Shown one piece after another: positions 1 through 7,587 of a stretch of DNA of 64,000 nt (positions are counted from its first letter, which is position 1; every line of letters begins with the position of its first letter). Location: contig JAJPHT010000036.1 in NCBI GenBank assembly GCA_021325135.1, positions 62,001 through 126,000 of the forward strand, written 5' to 3'. The stretch is from Pseudomonadota bacterium. GTDB lineage: Archaea > Thermoplasmatota > SW-10-69-26 > JACQPN01 > JAJPHT01. The notes under the pieces are model-generated. The model had not been told where the DNA came from, ran no database searches, and was given only the letters and a program-made list of their open reading frames with translations. A program made the position numbers and the translations under genes.

Positions 1-1
1 C

Positions 2-640
2 AAGCCCCTCTCCGAGCAGCCGCTCTACCGCGCCATGGTCGCCGGCATGGCCAACGACGTGCGCGGCGCGTTCCTCCTGGCCATGGACTGCGCCGAGGCG
101 TTCGACAAGCAGGACCGCCCCCTCCTGCGCGCGCTCACGCCGCTGGCCAAGGCCGGCACCGCGCGCATGGCGGTGGAGGTCGCCTCCCTCGCGTGCGAAT
201 CCCTCGGGGGAAACGGCTACGTGCAGCCCTGGGTCACCGAGCGCCTGCTGCGCGACGCGCAGGTGCTCCCCATCTGGGAAGGCACCACCAACGTGCAGGC
301 CCTGGACTTCCTGCGCGGCATGGCCCGCGAGGGCGCGACCGACGCGCTCGTCCGCGGCTCGCTGCGCCTCTCCCAGGGCAGCGCGGCGCTGGACGACGCG
401 TGGCGCGACCTCGCGGCCGACGTCGCGCGCCACGGCCCCTCCGAGGACCGCGCCCTCCTCTGGCTGGAACGGTGCTATCACCTGCGCGCGGCGAGCCTGC
501 TCTGGCGCGACGCCTCCGACGGCGACCCCGCCGCCCGGGCGCACGCCGAGGCGTACCTCGCGAGGCGCGTGCTGCGCGACGACGAGGCGTGGGTCCGCCT
601 CGCGCGCGAGAAGGGCGCGCTCCTGGCGGGATGGGAGTGA
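2..640 (+). CDS. Acyl-CoA dehydrogenase, C-terminal part (5' truncated by window edge)
   Basis: The reading frame is open from base 2, so the start lies outside the window; 212 C-terminal residues are visible. They match the all-helical C-terminal half of acyl-CoA dehydrogenases: the stretch around residues 60-100 contains CESLGGNGYV followed by LPIWEGTTNVQALD, the flavin and substrate-binding signature of the AidB-like / long-chain branch. The enzyme would oxidise an acyl-CoA thioester with FAD in the cytoplasm. The last ~100 residues are an extra helical extension, also seen in AidB-like members. The exact acyl substrate cannot be read from this fragment. Confidence 0.85.
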   Translation, partial: KPLSEQPLYRAMVAGMANDVRGAFLLAMDCAEAFDKQDRPLLRALTPLAKAGTARMAVEVASLACESLGGNGYVQPWVTERLLRDAQVLPIWEGTTNVQALDFLRGMAREGATDALVRGSLRLSQGSAALDDAWRDLAADVARHGPSEDRALLWLERCYHLRAASLLWRDASDGDPAARAHAEAYLARRVLRDDEAWVRLAREKGALLAGWE

Positions 641-654
641 ATCGCGCCCCCGGA

Positions 655-672
655 AAGGTACAAATAGGGATT
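655..672 (+). promoter_or_regulatory. A/T-rich box upstream of tRNA-Ile
   Basis: GGTACAAATAGG stands out in a GC-rich intergenic gap about 55-65 bases before tRNA-Ile. It looks like an archaeal box A. The distance implies a tRNA 5' leader of a few tens of bases, or a different transcript start; function is inferred. Confidence 0.3.
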
Positions 673-722
673 CCCCTTTCTCGCCGTGCTCCCCGGGGGT
701 TTCCCCGAGTGGTTTGCGTTCA

Positions 723-797
723 GGGCCCGTAGCTTAGTCCGGCTTGAGCATCCGGCTGATAACCGGAAGGTCCGCGGTTCGAATCCGCGCGGGCCCA
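723..797 (+). tRNA. tRNA-Ile (GAT)
   Basis: The full cloverleaf can be folded: acceptor arm GGGCCCG pairing with CGGGCCC, anticodon stem CCGG/CCGG around loop CTGATAA (anticodon GAT), and a T arm with GGTTCGAATCC. The discriminator is A797 and no CCA is encoded, since T-rich sequence follows. It is intron-less. Confidence 0.95.
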
Positions 798-853
798 CTT
801 TTTCGCCGAGCGGAGCGAAGGCGAAGAAAGGGGCGCTTCGGCTTCCTGTCCGC

Positions 854-1036
854 TCACTCGCGGTCCTTGAAGCTCTCCTTCATGTCGCCCACGGCGTTCT
901 TGGCCTCGCCGAGGCCCTGCTGGGCCTTGCCCTTGATCTCCTGGCCCTTGTCGCCGCGCAGGTGGCCGACGACCTCGTTGGTCTTGCCCTTGATCTTGTC
1001 CGTCGTGCCCGTGGTCTTCCGGTTCTCGTTCTCCAT
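854..1036 (-). CDS. CsbD family stress protein
   Basis: This is a 60-residue, highly charged, Cys-free protein with the CsbD pattern: a Lys/Gly-rich repeat in which GTTDKIKGKTNEVVGHLRGD is followed by a second copy-like KGQEIKGKAQQGLGEAKNAV. CsbD proteins are small, abundant general-stress proteins of unknown molecular function and are mostly bacterial, so its presence in an archaeal genome suggests old transfer. It stands alone on the minus strand, convergent with tRNA-Ile. Length and pattern match the family closely. Confidence 0.85.
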   Translation of the reverse strand: MENENRKTTGTTDKIKGKTNEVVGHLRGDKGQEIKGKAQQGLGEAKNAVGDMKESFKDRE

Positions 1037-1161
1037 GTGAGGTCACACCTGGTGGAGAGGACCGGCAGGCGGCCAGCAAAAAGGGTCTGGCGGCGCGGTC
1101 GATGGGCCCTTCGAAGGGCCGGCCAGAAGCCACCTCACGCGGCAGGCCCAAGACAGGCGCC

Positions 1162-1416
1162 ATGCGAAGCTGGCGGCTCCTCGTCCTCGCGCTCGTCCTC
1201 GTGGCCCCCCTGGCGGCGGCGCAGCCCGCCATGCCCACGGGGAACAACCAGACGGCCCCCAGCCCGTCGACGGGGAACAACGGCTCCGCGGTGGGGCCCA
1301 GCGAGTCGGTGGAGGGCGCGCCGGGCATCGTGTACGGCCTCCTCGTGCTGGCGGGCGTGCTCGCCTTCGCGGGCGTGCTGGGCTACGTGTCGGCGCAGTA
1401 CCGCCGGGGCCGCTAG
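1162..1416 (+). CDS. Small exported, C-terminally anchored protein
   Basis: This 84-residue protein has an N-terminal signal peptide (Arg, then LLVLALVLVAPLAAA, cleavage near residue 18), a Asn/Ser/Gly-rich linker with several NXT/S-type sites, and one C-terminal membrane helix near residues 53-75 ending in YRRGR. The start ATG at 1162 was chosen because the signal peptide begins there. Its stop shares the bases CTAG with the stop of the convergent DUF1294 gene. It matches no family I recognise; it looks like a short surface-exposed tether. Confidence 0.6.
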   Translation: MRSWRLLVLALVLVAPLAAAQPAMPTGNNQTAPSPSTGNNGSAVGPSESVEGAPGIVYGLLVLAGVLAFAGVLGYVSAQYRRGR

Positions 1417-1691
1417 GCGCGCAGCAGGAGCCACGCCGCGGCGGCCTGGGCGACGAGGATGCCGCCCAGCGGGAGGAGGAACGCGGCCTTGCGCGTCTTG
1501 TGCCTGGCGAGGAGCATCGCCAGCACGAGGCCCGGGGAGCCCCCGGCCAGCGCCCACGCGAGGAGCGTGCGCTCGCGGACCCGCGCGCCGCCGCGCCGCG
1601 CCTGGGACTTGTCCGCGACCGCCAGGGCGAAGTCCACGAGGGACGCGGCGCCCACCCAGGCCAGGAGGATCGTCGCCAGCGTCGCCGCCAC
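1413..1691 (-). CDS. DUF1294 membrane protein
   Basis: This 92-residue integral membrane protein has three to four hydrophobic segments and the DUF1294 core: DKSQARRGGARVRERTLL, then GGSPGLVLAMLLARHKTRK, then FLLPLGGIL. The spacing from D-K-x-x-A to R-H-K-T-x-K is characteristic. DUF1294 proteins are small inner-membrane proteins of unknown function. The gene is convergent with the preceding small exported protein and overlaps it by four bases. Confidence 0.85.
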   Translation of the reverse strand: MAATLATILLAWVGAASLVDFALAVADKSQARRGGARVRERTLLAWALAGGSPGLVLAMLLARHKTRKAAFLLPLGGILVAQAAAAWLLLRA

Positions 1692-1813
1692 GCGCGGGGA
1701 TGGATTCGGCAGCGTTTTCTACCCTTCCCGCGGAATCCACCGGCATGGATGGGTTGCGCAGCCGAGCGTCCGCCACGCGGCGCCCTGCGTCGCGGAGGGG
1801 ATGAGGCACGGCC

Positions 1814-3913
1814 ATCGACACGCCCATCCTGCTGCAGCTCTTCCTCGTGGCCCTGGGCGCCGTCGCGGGCGGCTGGGTCTGCCGGCGCGTGGGCCTCCCC
1901 GAGGTGCTCGGTTACCTGGGCGCGGGCGTCGTGCTGGGCCCCGCGATCCACCCGGCGGGGTTCGTGGACAACGGCCTCATCACCGACCTGCTCTACTTCG
2001 CGGTCGTCTTCCGCATGTTCATCCTGGGGCTCGACTTCGACGCGCGCCGCCTGCGCGGGCGCTGGAAGCCCGCCCTCATGGCCGGCGGCATGGAGATGGC
2101 CCTCTGCACACTGGCGGGCATCGTGCTGGCGCGCATCCTGGGCTGGTCCTTCCTGGAGGGCGCCATCCTGGGCGCGGCGCTGGGCACGACCTCCACGAGC
2201 ATCCTCTCCAAGGCGCTGGCCGACCGCAACCTGAGCACGCGCGAGGACGCGCGGGCCGCGGGCGCCGCGACGCTGGCCGAGGACCTCCTGGCCATGGGCC
2301 TCGTCGCCGGGCTGGGGCTCTACGTGGGCGCGACGCCCCACGGCGTCTTCGACCTCTCGGCCCTCTGGGAGAACGCGGTGGAGATGCTGGTCTTCGCGTC
2401 GCTGGCGTTCACCGCGGGCGCGGTGCTCATGCCCATCGTGCTGGAGCAGCTGGGCCGCTCGCGCTCGGAGGAGCTTCTCACCCTCGCCGTCGTGGGCGTC
2501 CTCTTCGGCTTCGCCGCGCTCTCCGAGTCCCTCCACGCGGGCCGCAACGTGGGCGCCTTCCTCGCGGGCATCGCCGTGGGCGCCGCGCGCCACGCGCCCG
2601 GCGTCTCCGCGCGCATGCTGCCGCTGCGCGACCTCTTCGCCATCACCTCCTACGTCGGCATGGGCCTCGCGCTGGACCCGGCCTACGTGCGCGAGATGCT
2701 CCCCTACGCGCTCCTGGCCGCGCCCGTCTTCGTCGCCATCAAGATGGTGAGCGTCTCGGTGGGCCTGCGCCTGGGCGGCGTCCCCCCGATCACCGCAGCG
2801 CGGGCGGGCGCCATCCTGGGCCAGGCCGGCACCATGGGCATCGTGTTCGCGTGCAGCGCGTTCCTGGGCGACACCGCCAACGACCCCGTCGCCAAGGCCA
2901 CGCTGGGGCGCCTCGCCGCGTTCGCCTTCCTCGCGTGGCTCGTCACCGTCGCGCTCACGGGCCTGCGCCTGCGCTACCTGCCCGACGCCGCCGAGCGCGT
3001 CGCGCGCGTCCTGGGCGCCCGCGACGTCGCCGCGCAGCCGCGCCGCCTGCCCCACGCCATCGACGTCAGCGTCAGGCGCCACGCGCGCGTCGCCATCACC
3101 GCCCTGGGCTGCGCGGTCGCGCTGGCCGCGCTGGCGGGCCTCGCGACGCGCGGCGCGGACCTCTTCCTGGAGGACCGGCTCGTGCTCCCCGCCGCCGTCG
3201 CGACGGGCCTCCTCGCCGCCCTCCTCGCCATCCCCTTCTCGCTCCTCGTCGCCGCCGCCATGCGCGAGGCCGCCCACGACGAGGTGCACCGCGTCGCGCT
3301 GCGCCCCGGGCGCCTCTCCCGCGGAGGGGCCGGCGGCGCGCGCTCCTGGTCCGCCACCGGCAGCGTGCTGGGCCTCGCGGTGGCGCTCGCCGCCGTCTGC
3401 GCCATGGGGTGGGCCGTCGCGTCGCCGCGCGCGCTCCCCTGGCTCCTGGCGGGCGCGGCGCTCGCGGCCGTCGGGCTCATCGCGCGCCTGCCCCTCCTCC
3501 ACGCGCTGGTGGAGCGCTGCCGCGGCCTCCTCGACGCGCGCCCCGCGCCCGACGTGCGCCTCCAGGACTTCCGCGGCGTGAGCCCCTTCGGCTACGAGGT
3601 GGAGGCCGTGCTCGTGCGCGCGGGCACCCGCGCCGCGTGGGCGCGCGTGGGCGACCTGGACCTCAAGCGCCGCAGCGGCGCCTCCCTCGTCGCGCTGCTG
3701 CGCCCCGGCACGCAGACGGCCCTCGCCCTCACCGACGCGACGCCCATCCCGCCGGGCGCCGAGGTCGTCGTGGGCGGCACGGCGGCGCAGATCGTCGCCG
3801 CGAAACGATATCTCCTGGAGCCCGCGCCCTCAGGCCTCGAAGACCGCGCGCCCGCCGAGGATGGTCATCTCGACGCGCACGCCCCCCAGGTCCCCGGCCC
3901 GCGGGTCGCGTGA
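1814..3913 (+). CDS. CPA2-family cation/proton antiporter with C-terminal RCK_C-like domain
   Basis: About 12 membrane segments fill residues 1-370 in the Kef/NapA pattern: GLPEVLGYLGAGVVLGP, LGLDFD, AALGTTSTSILSKALADRN, and GRNVGAFLAGIAVG. It should exchange Na+ or K+ for protons across the cytoplasmic membrane. Further helices follow at 400-560, then a TrkA-C (RCK_C) type domain near 590-670, a likely ligand-binding regulator. The first GTG (1847) would cut into helix 1. The family's usual N-terminus Met-Asp-Thr-Pro is present as ATC-GAC-ACG-CCC at 1814, with GAGG seven bases upstream, so ATC is proposed as start. The last ~28 codons overlap the convergent amidohydrolase by 84 bases. Confidence 0.85.
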   Translation: MDTPILLQLFLVALGAVAGGWVCRRVGLPEVLGYLGAGVVLGPAIHPAGFVDNGLITDLLYFAVVFRMFILGLDFDARRLRGRWKPALMAGGMEMALCTLAGIVLARILGWSFLEGAILGAALGTTSTSILSKALADRNLSTREDARAAGAATLAEDLLAMGLVAGLGLYVGATPHGVFDLSALWENAVEMLVFASLAFTAGAVLMPIVLEQLGRSRSEELLTLAVVGVLFGFAALSESLHAGRNVGAFLAGIAVGAARHAPGVSARMLPLRDLFAITSYVGMGLALDPAYVREMLPYALLAAPVFVAIKMVSVSVGLRLGGVPPITAARAGAILGQAGTMGIVFACSAFLGDTANDPVAKATLGRLAAFAFLAWLVTVALTGLRLRYLPDAAERVARVLGARDVAAQPRRLPHAIDVSVRRHARVAITALGCAVALAALAGLATRGADLFLEDRLVLPAAVATGLLAALLAIPFSLLVAAAMREAAHDEVHRVALRPGRLSRGGAGGARSWSATGSVLGLAVALAAVCAMGWAVASPRALPWLLAGAALAAVGLIARLPLLHALVERCRGLLDARPAPDVRLQDFRGVSPFGYEVEAVLVRAGTRAAWARVGDLDLKRRSGASLVALLRPGTQTALALTDATPIPPGAEVVVGGTAAQIVAAKRYLLEPAPSGLEDRAPAEDGHLDAHAPQVPGPRVA

Positions 3914-5311
3914 GAGCACCACGAGGTCCGCCAGGAGGCCCGGCCGCAGCGAGCCCACCTCGTCCTCGGCGAAGCCCGCGAACGCCGCACCCGCGGTGTA
4001 CGCGTGGATCGCCTTCTCGACGCCCAAGCGCTGGCTGGGCTCGGGCGCCTCCACCGCGCTGCGGATGCCGTAGAGCGGCCCCAGCGGCATGTCGTCGCTT
4101 CCGAAGGCGAGCGGCAGCCCCGTCTCGTGGTAGACCGCGAAGCGGTTGAGCCGCCGCGCGCGCTCCCACCCCAGGCGCCTCTCGTACATCCCCCCCTTGT
4201 GCCCCCACTCGCCGGTGAAGTTGGGCTGCACGCTGGCGACGACGCCCATGGCGGCGGCGCGGCTGACGTCGTGGTCCTCGGCCATCTCGAGGTGCTCGAT
4301 GCGCGCGCGGTCCGCGGGGGTGACGCCCGCAAGCTCGAAGGCGTCCAGCACCCGCTTCGCGGCGCGGTCGCCGATGGCGTGCACCGCCACCTGGAGCCCC
4401 TTCTCCCGCGCGCGCTTCACCAGCGCCTCCAGGCGCCCTTCGCCGTGGATGAGCTGGCCGATCCCCGCCGCGTCCTGGTAGGGGAACGATATCGCGGCGG
4501 ACCGGCTGCCCAGCGAGCCGTCCGCGAAGAGCTTGAGCCCCAGGAGGCGCACCCACGCGTCGCCCAGGCCGCGGCGCGCGCCAAGCTCCACCGCGTGCTC
4601 CAGGTGCTCCTCGTAGACGAAGCACGACGCGCGGACTCCCAGGGCGCCCTGGTCGCGCGCTGCCTGGAGCGCGGCGAAGTCCTCGCCTCCGCACATGACG
4701 TGGCTGCTGGTGACGCCAAGCTCATGGGCGCGGCGCGACGCGGCGGCGACCGCCTTCACCAGCGTCTGGAGCGTCGGCGCGGTGAGCTTCACGAGGGGGT
4801 CGTAGTCCGCCTCCGCGACGAAGGGCCCCTTCGAGGCGACGCCCGCCGCCCGCAGCGCCGCGGTGGTGACGAGCCCCCCGTGCCGGTCCACGCGCGCGAG
4901 GAGGCAGCGGCGTCCGCCCGCGGCCGCGTCAAGCTCCTCCTGGGCGGGCAGCACCGGGTCGCGCCATCGGGTCTCGTCCCACGAGTGCCCGACGATCCAC
5001 CCTTCGGCGGGGGTCATGCGTGCGCGCTCCGTCACCATGGCGAGAAGCTCCCCCTTGTCCTCCACGCGCGAGAGGTCGAGGCGCATGAGGCGAAGGCCGT
5101 AGCTCACGAGGTGGTTGTGCGCGTCCACGAAGCCGGGCACGAGCGCGCGCCCGCGCAGGTCCACGACGCGCGTCGCGGGCCCGCGCATCGCGCGCGCCTC
5201 CGCGCCCAGGGCCGCGATGCGGTCGCCCACCACGGCGAGGGCGTCGCTCTCGGGCCGCGCCGGGTCCTGGGTGAGGACGGGGCCGTCGAGGAAGAGCAGG
5301 TCCGCGTGCAC
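3830..5311 (-). CDS. YtcJ-type metal-dependent amidohydrolase
   Basis: This 493-residue amidohydrolase of the YtcJ/amidohydrolase-3 group has an N-terminal beta-sandwich, then VPGFVDAHNH near residues 58-67 (metal-binding His pair), DRHGG, SHVMCGGEDF, LKLFADGSLGSRSA, HAIGDRA, IEHLEM, and FGSDDMPLGPLYGI near the end, which carries the catalytic Asp. The family hydrolyses amides or other C-N bonds in cyclic or N-acyl compounds; the substrate is not readable. GTG at 5311 was chosen because AGGTGG lies just upstream and the family starts here; an ATG at 5341 would add ten Gly/Arg-rich residues. The tail overlaps the antiporter tail to tail. Confidence 0.85.
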   Translation of the reverse strand: MHADLLFLDGPVLTQDPARPESDALAVVGDRIAALGAEARAMRGPATRVVDLRGRALVPGFVDAHNHLVSYGLRLMRLDLSRVEDKGELLAMVTERARMTPAEGWIVGHSWDETRWRDPVLPAQEELDAAAGGRRCLLARVDRHGGLVTTAALRAAGVASKGPFVAEADYDPLVKLTAPTLQTLVKAVAAASRRAHELGVTSSHVMCGGEDFAALQAARDQGALGVRASCFVYEEHLEHAVELGARRGLGDAWVRLLGLKLFADGSLGSRSAAISFPYQDAAGIGQLIHGEGRLEALVKRAREKGLQVAVHAIGDRAAKRVLDAFELAGVTPADRARIEHLEMAEDHDVSRAAAMGVVASVQPNFTGEWGHKGGMYERRLGWERARRLNRFAVYHETGLPLAFGSDDMPLGPLYGIRSAVEAPEPSQRLGVEKAIHAYTAGAAFAGFAEDEVGSLRPGLLADLVVLSRDPRAGDLGGVRVEMTILGGRAVFEA

Positions 5312-5393
5312 GCCCCGGCCACCTGGCCCGCCGCGCATCAACGTTCCCCCGCGCTCGCGCGCCCCTTAAGCCAAGCCCCCCGCGTGCCCCCTC

Positions 5394-6308
5394 GTGGACC
5401 CCGTCCTCGCGTGGCTCCTCGACCCCTCCGACCCCGCCGTGCGCGCGCGGACGCTCACGGACCTCCTGGGCCGGGCGCCCGACGACCCGGAGGTCCAGGA
5501 GGCGCGCCGCGCCATCGCCCAGCGGGGCTCGGCCGCGCGCGTGCTATCAGGCCTCGCGATCGCCGGGAAGGACTCGCGCTCGCTCTACCGCCCGAAGTAC
5601 GGCGCGCCCTTCCATCGCCTGGTCGCGCTCGCGGAGATGGGCGTCCCGGCCTCGGTCCCCGCCGCGGGGGCCCTGCTGGAGGCGTGCCTCGACGCGTTCT
5701 ACGCGGACTGGGACGACCAGGAGGTGTGCCTCACGGGGAACCTCGCCCGCTCCGCGCTGCTCATGGGGCGCGGCGACGATGCGCGCGTGGAGCGCGCCCT
5801 GCGCTGGCTCGTGGACGCGCAGCTTCCCGACGGCGGCTGGCACTGCTGGCCCGACCAGGCGCCCCCCGGCACGCTGGACGCGTGGGAGGCCCTGGGCGCG
5901 TTCGCCGCGGTCCCTCCCGCGGACCGCCCGCCGAGGATGCGCGAGGCGGCGGCGCGCGGCGTCGGGTTCCTCCTGGAGAATCGCCTGGGGATGGACGACC
6001 CCTACGAGCCGTGGCGGCGCCTGCACTTCCCGCGGCACTACTACTACGACGCGCTGGTCGGCCTGGAGCTGGCGACCTCGCTGGGCGATCCGCGCGACGA
6101 GCGGTTGCGCCCCGCTCTGAGGTGGCTGGAGGGGAAGCGCGACGCGGATGGCCGCTGGCGCGCGGACCGGCCGCACCCGGACCTGGACGAGGGCGCAGAC
6201 TACACGCTGCGCGACCGCGGCTCGGTGAAGCCCCTCGTGGTGGAGGACGAGGGCAGGCCCAGCAAGTGGGTGACGCTGGCCGCGCGACACGTCCTGGCGC
6301 GCCTCTGA
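5394..6308 (+). CDS. Prenyltransferase/squalene-oxidase-like alpha-alpha toroid protein
   Basis: A 304-residue soluble protein made of repeated helical hairpins. Repeat-like turns such as LVDAQLPDGGWHCWP (near 143) and LEGKRDADGRWRADRPHPD (near 245) match the QxxDGxW-type motif of squalene-cyclase/prenyltransferase repeats. The DxDD cyclase motif is absent, and so are the zinc ligands of protein prenyltransferases, so it is probably a non-canonical toroid protein of unknown substrate. Acidic and Arg residues around HFPRHYYYDALVGLE are conserved in such proteins. GTG start at 5394. Confidence 0.6.
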   Translation: MDPVLAWLLDPSDPAVRARTLTDLLGRAPDDPEVQEARRAIAQRGSAARVLSGLAIAGKDSRSLYRPKYGAPFHRLVALAEMGVPASVPAAGALLEACLDAFYADWDDQEVCLTGNLARSALLMGRGDDARVERALRWLVDAQLPDGGWHCWPDQAPPGTLDAWEALGAFAAVPPADRPPRMREAAARGVGFLLENRLGMDDPYEPWRRLHFPRHYYYDALVGLELATSLGDPRDERLRPALRWLEGKRDADGRWRADRPHPDLDEGADYTLRDRGSVKPLVVEDEGRPSKWVTLAARHVLARL

Positions 6309-6361
6309 CGCTTTCCGGAAAACCAACGGGCTCATCCCTGGCGCGGGCAGACCGGGCGGGC

Positions 6362-7129
6362 ATGCGAGCCGCGCGTCTCGCCTTCGCCGCAGCCTGCCTC
6401 CTGATCCTCGCCCTTCCAGACGCGGCGCCCGCGGGGACCGGCCACGGCCTCCGCCTGCGGGGGGAGCGCCTGGGCACGAGCACGAACTGGGCCGGCTACG
6501 CCATCGAGACGAGCCTGGCCTCCCCGGCGCGCGGCGCGGTCTCCGACGTGAAGGGCTCGTGGATCGTGCCCGCGGTGGACTGCTCGGCCACCGGAGGCGT
6601 GAGCGCCTACAGCGCGTCGTGGGTCGGCATCGACGGCTACTCCTCCAACAGCGTCGAGCAGACCGGCACCGAGTCCGACTGCCTCAACAACGGCGCGACG
6701 CCGTACTACGCCGCGTGGTGGGAGATGTACCCCAAGGGCTCGCGGCGCATCGGCATGACGATCCACCCGGGGGACCAGATGCGCGCCGAGGTGCGCTGGA
6801 CGGGCTCCGCCTTCGTGCTGACCCTCGCCGACGCGACGACGGGCGCCACCTTCACGACGACGCAGCGCGCCAAGGCCGACCGCTCCAGCGCCGAGTGGGT
6901 CGTCGAGGCGCCCTGGTCCGGCGGCGTCCTGCCCCTGGCCGACTTCGGCTCGACCTCCATGACCGGCGCCAGCGCCACCGTGAACGGGCACACGGGCGCG
7001 ATCTCCGACGCGGCTTGGCAGGCCGACGGCATCCAGATGGTCAACGGCGCGGGGCAGACCAAGGCCGCCACTGGGCCCCTCGACGCGACGGGGGCGTCCT
7101 TCACCGTCTCGTGGCTGCGCGCTTCGTGA
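6362..7129 (+). CDS. Secreted glutamic peptidase (eqolisin, family G1)
   Basis: This 255-residue protein has a signal peptide (cleavage near residue 24) and a two-sheet beta-sandwich with the G1 peptidase landmarks: TNWAGYA (41-47), GSWIVPAV (65-72), SASWVGIDG (84-92), VEQTGTE (98-104) with catalytic Gln at 100, AAWWEMYP (117-124), and AEWVVEAP (177-184) containing the catalytic Glu. Family G1 proteases act at acid pH and are best known from fungi, with scattered bacterial and archaeal homologs. It would be exported. It is a single gene ahead of the hairpin element at 7178-7245. Confidence 0.85.
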   Translation: MRAARLAFAAACLLILALPDAAPAGTGHGLRLRGERLGTSTNWAGYAIETSLASPARGAVSDVKGSWIVPAVDCSATGGVSAYSASWVGIDGYSSNSVEQTGTESDCLNNGATPYYAAWWEMYPKGSRRIGMTIHPGDQMRAEVRWTGSAFVLTLADATTGATFTTTQRAKADRSSAEWVVEAPWSGGVLPLADFGSTSMTGASATVNGHTGAISDAAWQADGIQMVNGAGQTKAATGPLDATGASFTVSWLRAS

Positions 7130-7177
7130 GCCGCTTCGCCGCGCCCCCAATTGATATCTCCCTGGCCAGGCCTGCTC

Positions 7178-7245
7178 GATGCAACCCGAACCAACGAACC
7201 AAAGTCAGAGCCGTGGTTCGGTGGTTCGTTGGTTCGGGTTGCATC
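7178..7245. repeat. Dispersed hairpin element, copy 1
   Basis: A perfect 24-base inverted repeat: arms at 7178-7201 and 7222-7245, loop of 20 bases. The arms begin GATGCAACCCG and end CGGGTTGCATC. It is clearly related to the element at 25970-26045, including about 16 flanking bases on the left (CCTGG-CAGGC-TGC-CGATG). The right arm carries eight bases (TGGTTCGG, 7214-7221) whose partner is missing from the left arm, as if lost by slippage between GAACCA repeats. It lies between two convergent genes, just past the stop of the DUF1330 gene. Confidence 0.85.
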
Positions 7246-7264
7246 GTGGAGCGCGAGAAAACGC

Positions 7265-7561
7265 TCAGCCCATATAGCCCGGGAGCAACAGGAGAGTGCC
7301 CTGGGACGCGGACTGGCGCAGCCGCATCACCGGCTGGTACGCGGGCGAGGCGTGCCACGCGCGCGCCTTCTCCTCCGAAGGGAACTCCAGGATGATGGCG
7401 CGCGAGGGCGCGGGCCCCCCTTCCAGCGTCTCGGGGCCGGGCCTGCGCGCGAGGAAGCGCCCCCCGAAGGGCGCGAGCGTGGCCTCCACCTGCCCCACGT
7501 ACTGCTTGTACGTCTCGGGGTCGGAGATGGACTGGATGAGGGCGACGACGTAGGCAGGCAT
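7265..7561 (-). CDS. DUF1330 family protein
   Basis: This 98-residue protein begins PAYVVALIQSISDPETYKQY, the standard DUF1330 opening, followed by GGRFLARRPGPETLEGGPAP and ILEFPSEEKARAWHASPAYQ. The family is a dimeric alpha/beta-barrel fold of the ABM type whose function is unknown. ATG at 7561 gives the full family length. The gene stands between the hairpin element and a lipoprotein gene on the same strand. Confidence 0.9.
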   Translation of the reverse strand: MPAYVVALIQSISDPETYKQYVGQVEATLAPFGGRFLARRPGPETLEGGPAPSRAIILEFPSEEKARAWHASPAYQPVMRLRQSASQGTLLLLPGYMG

Positions 7562-7587
7562 GGACCCTGCACCGCGGCGGCCTGGCT

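Noticed and set aside
1043..3502. Very long open frames antisense to the antiporter and similar frames elsewhere
   Set aside because: GC-rich codons keep several frames open; these are Arg/Pro/Ala-rich without domain features, and the strand with recognisable families was kept.
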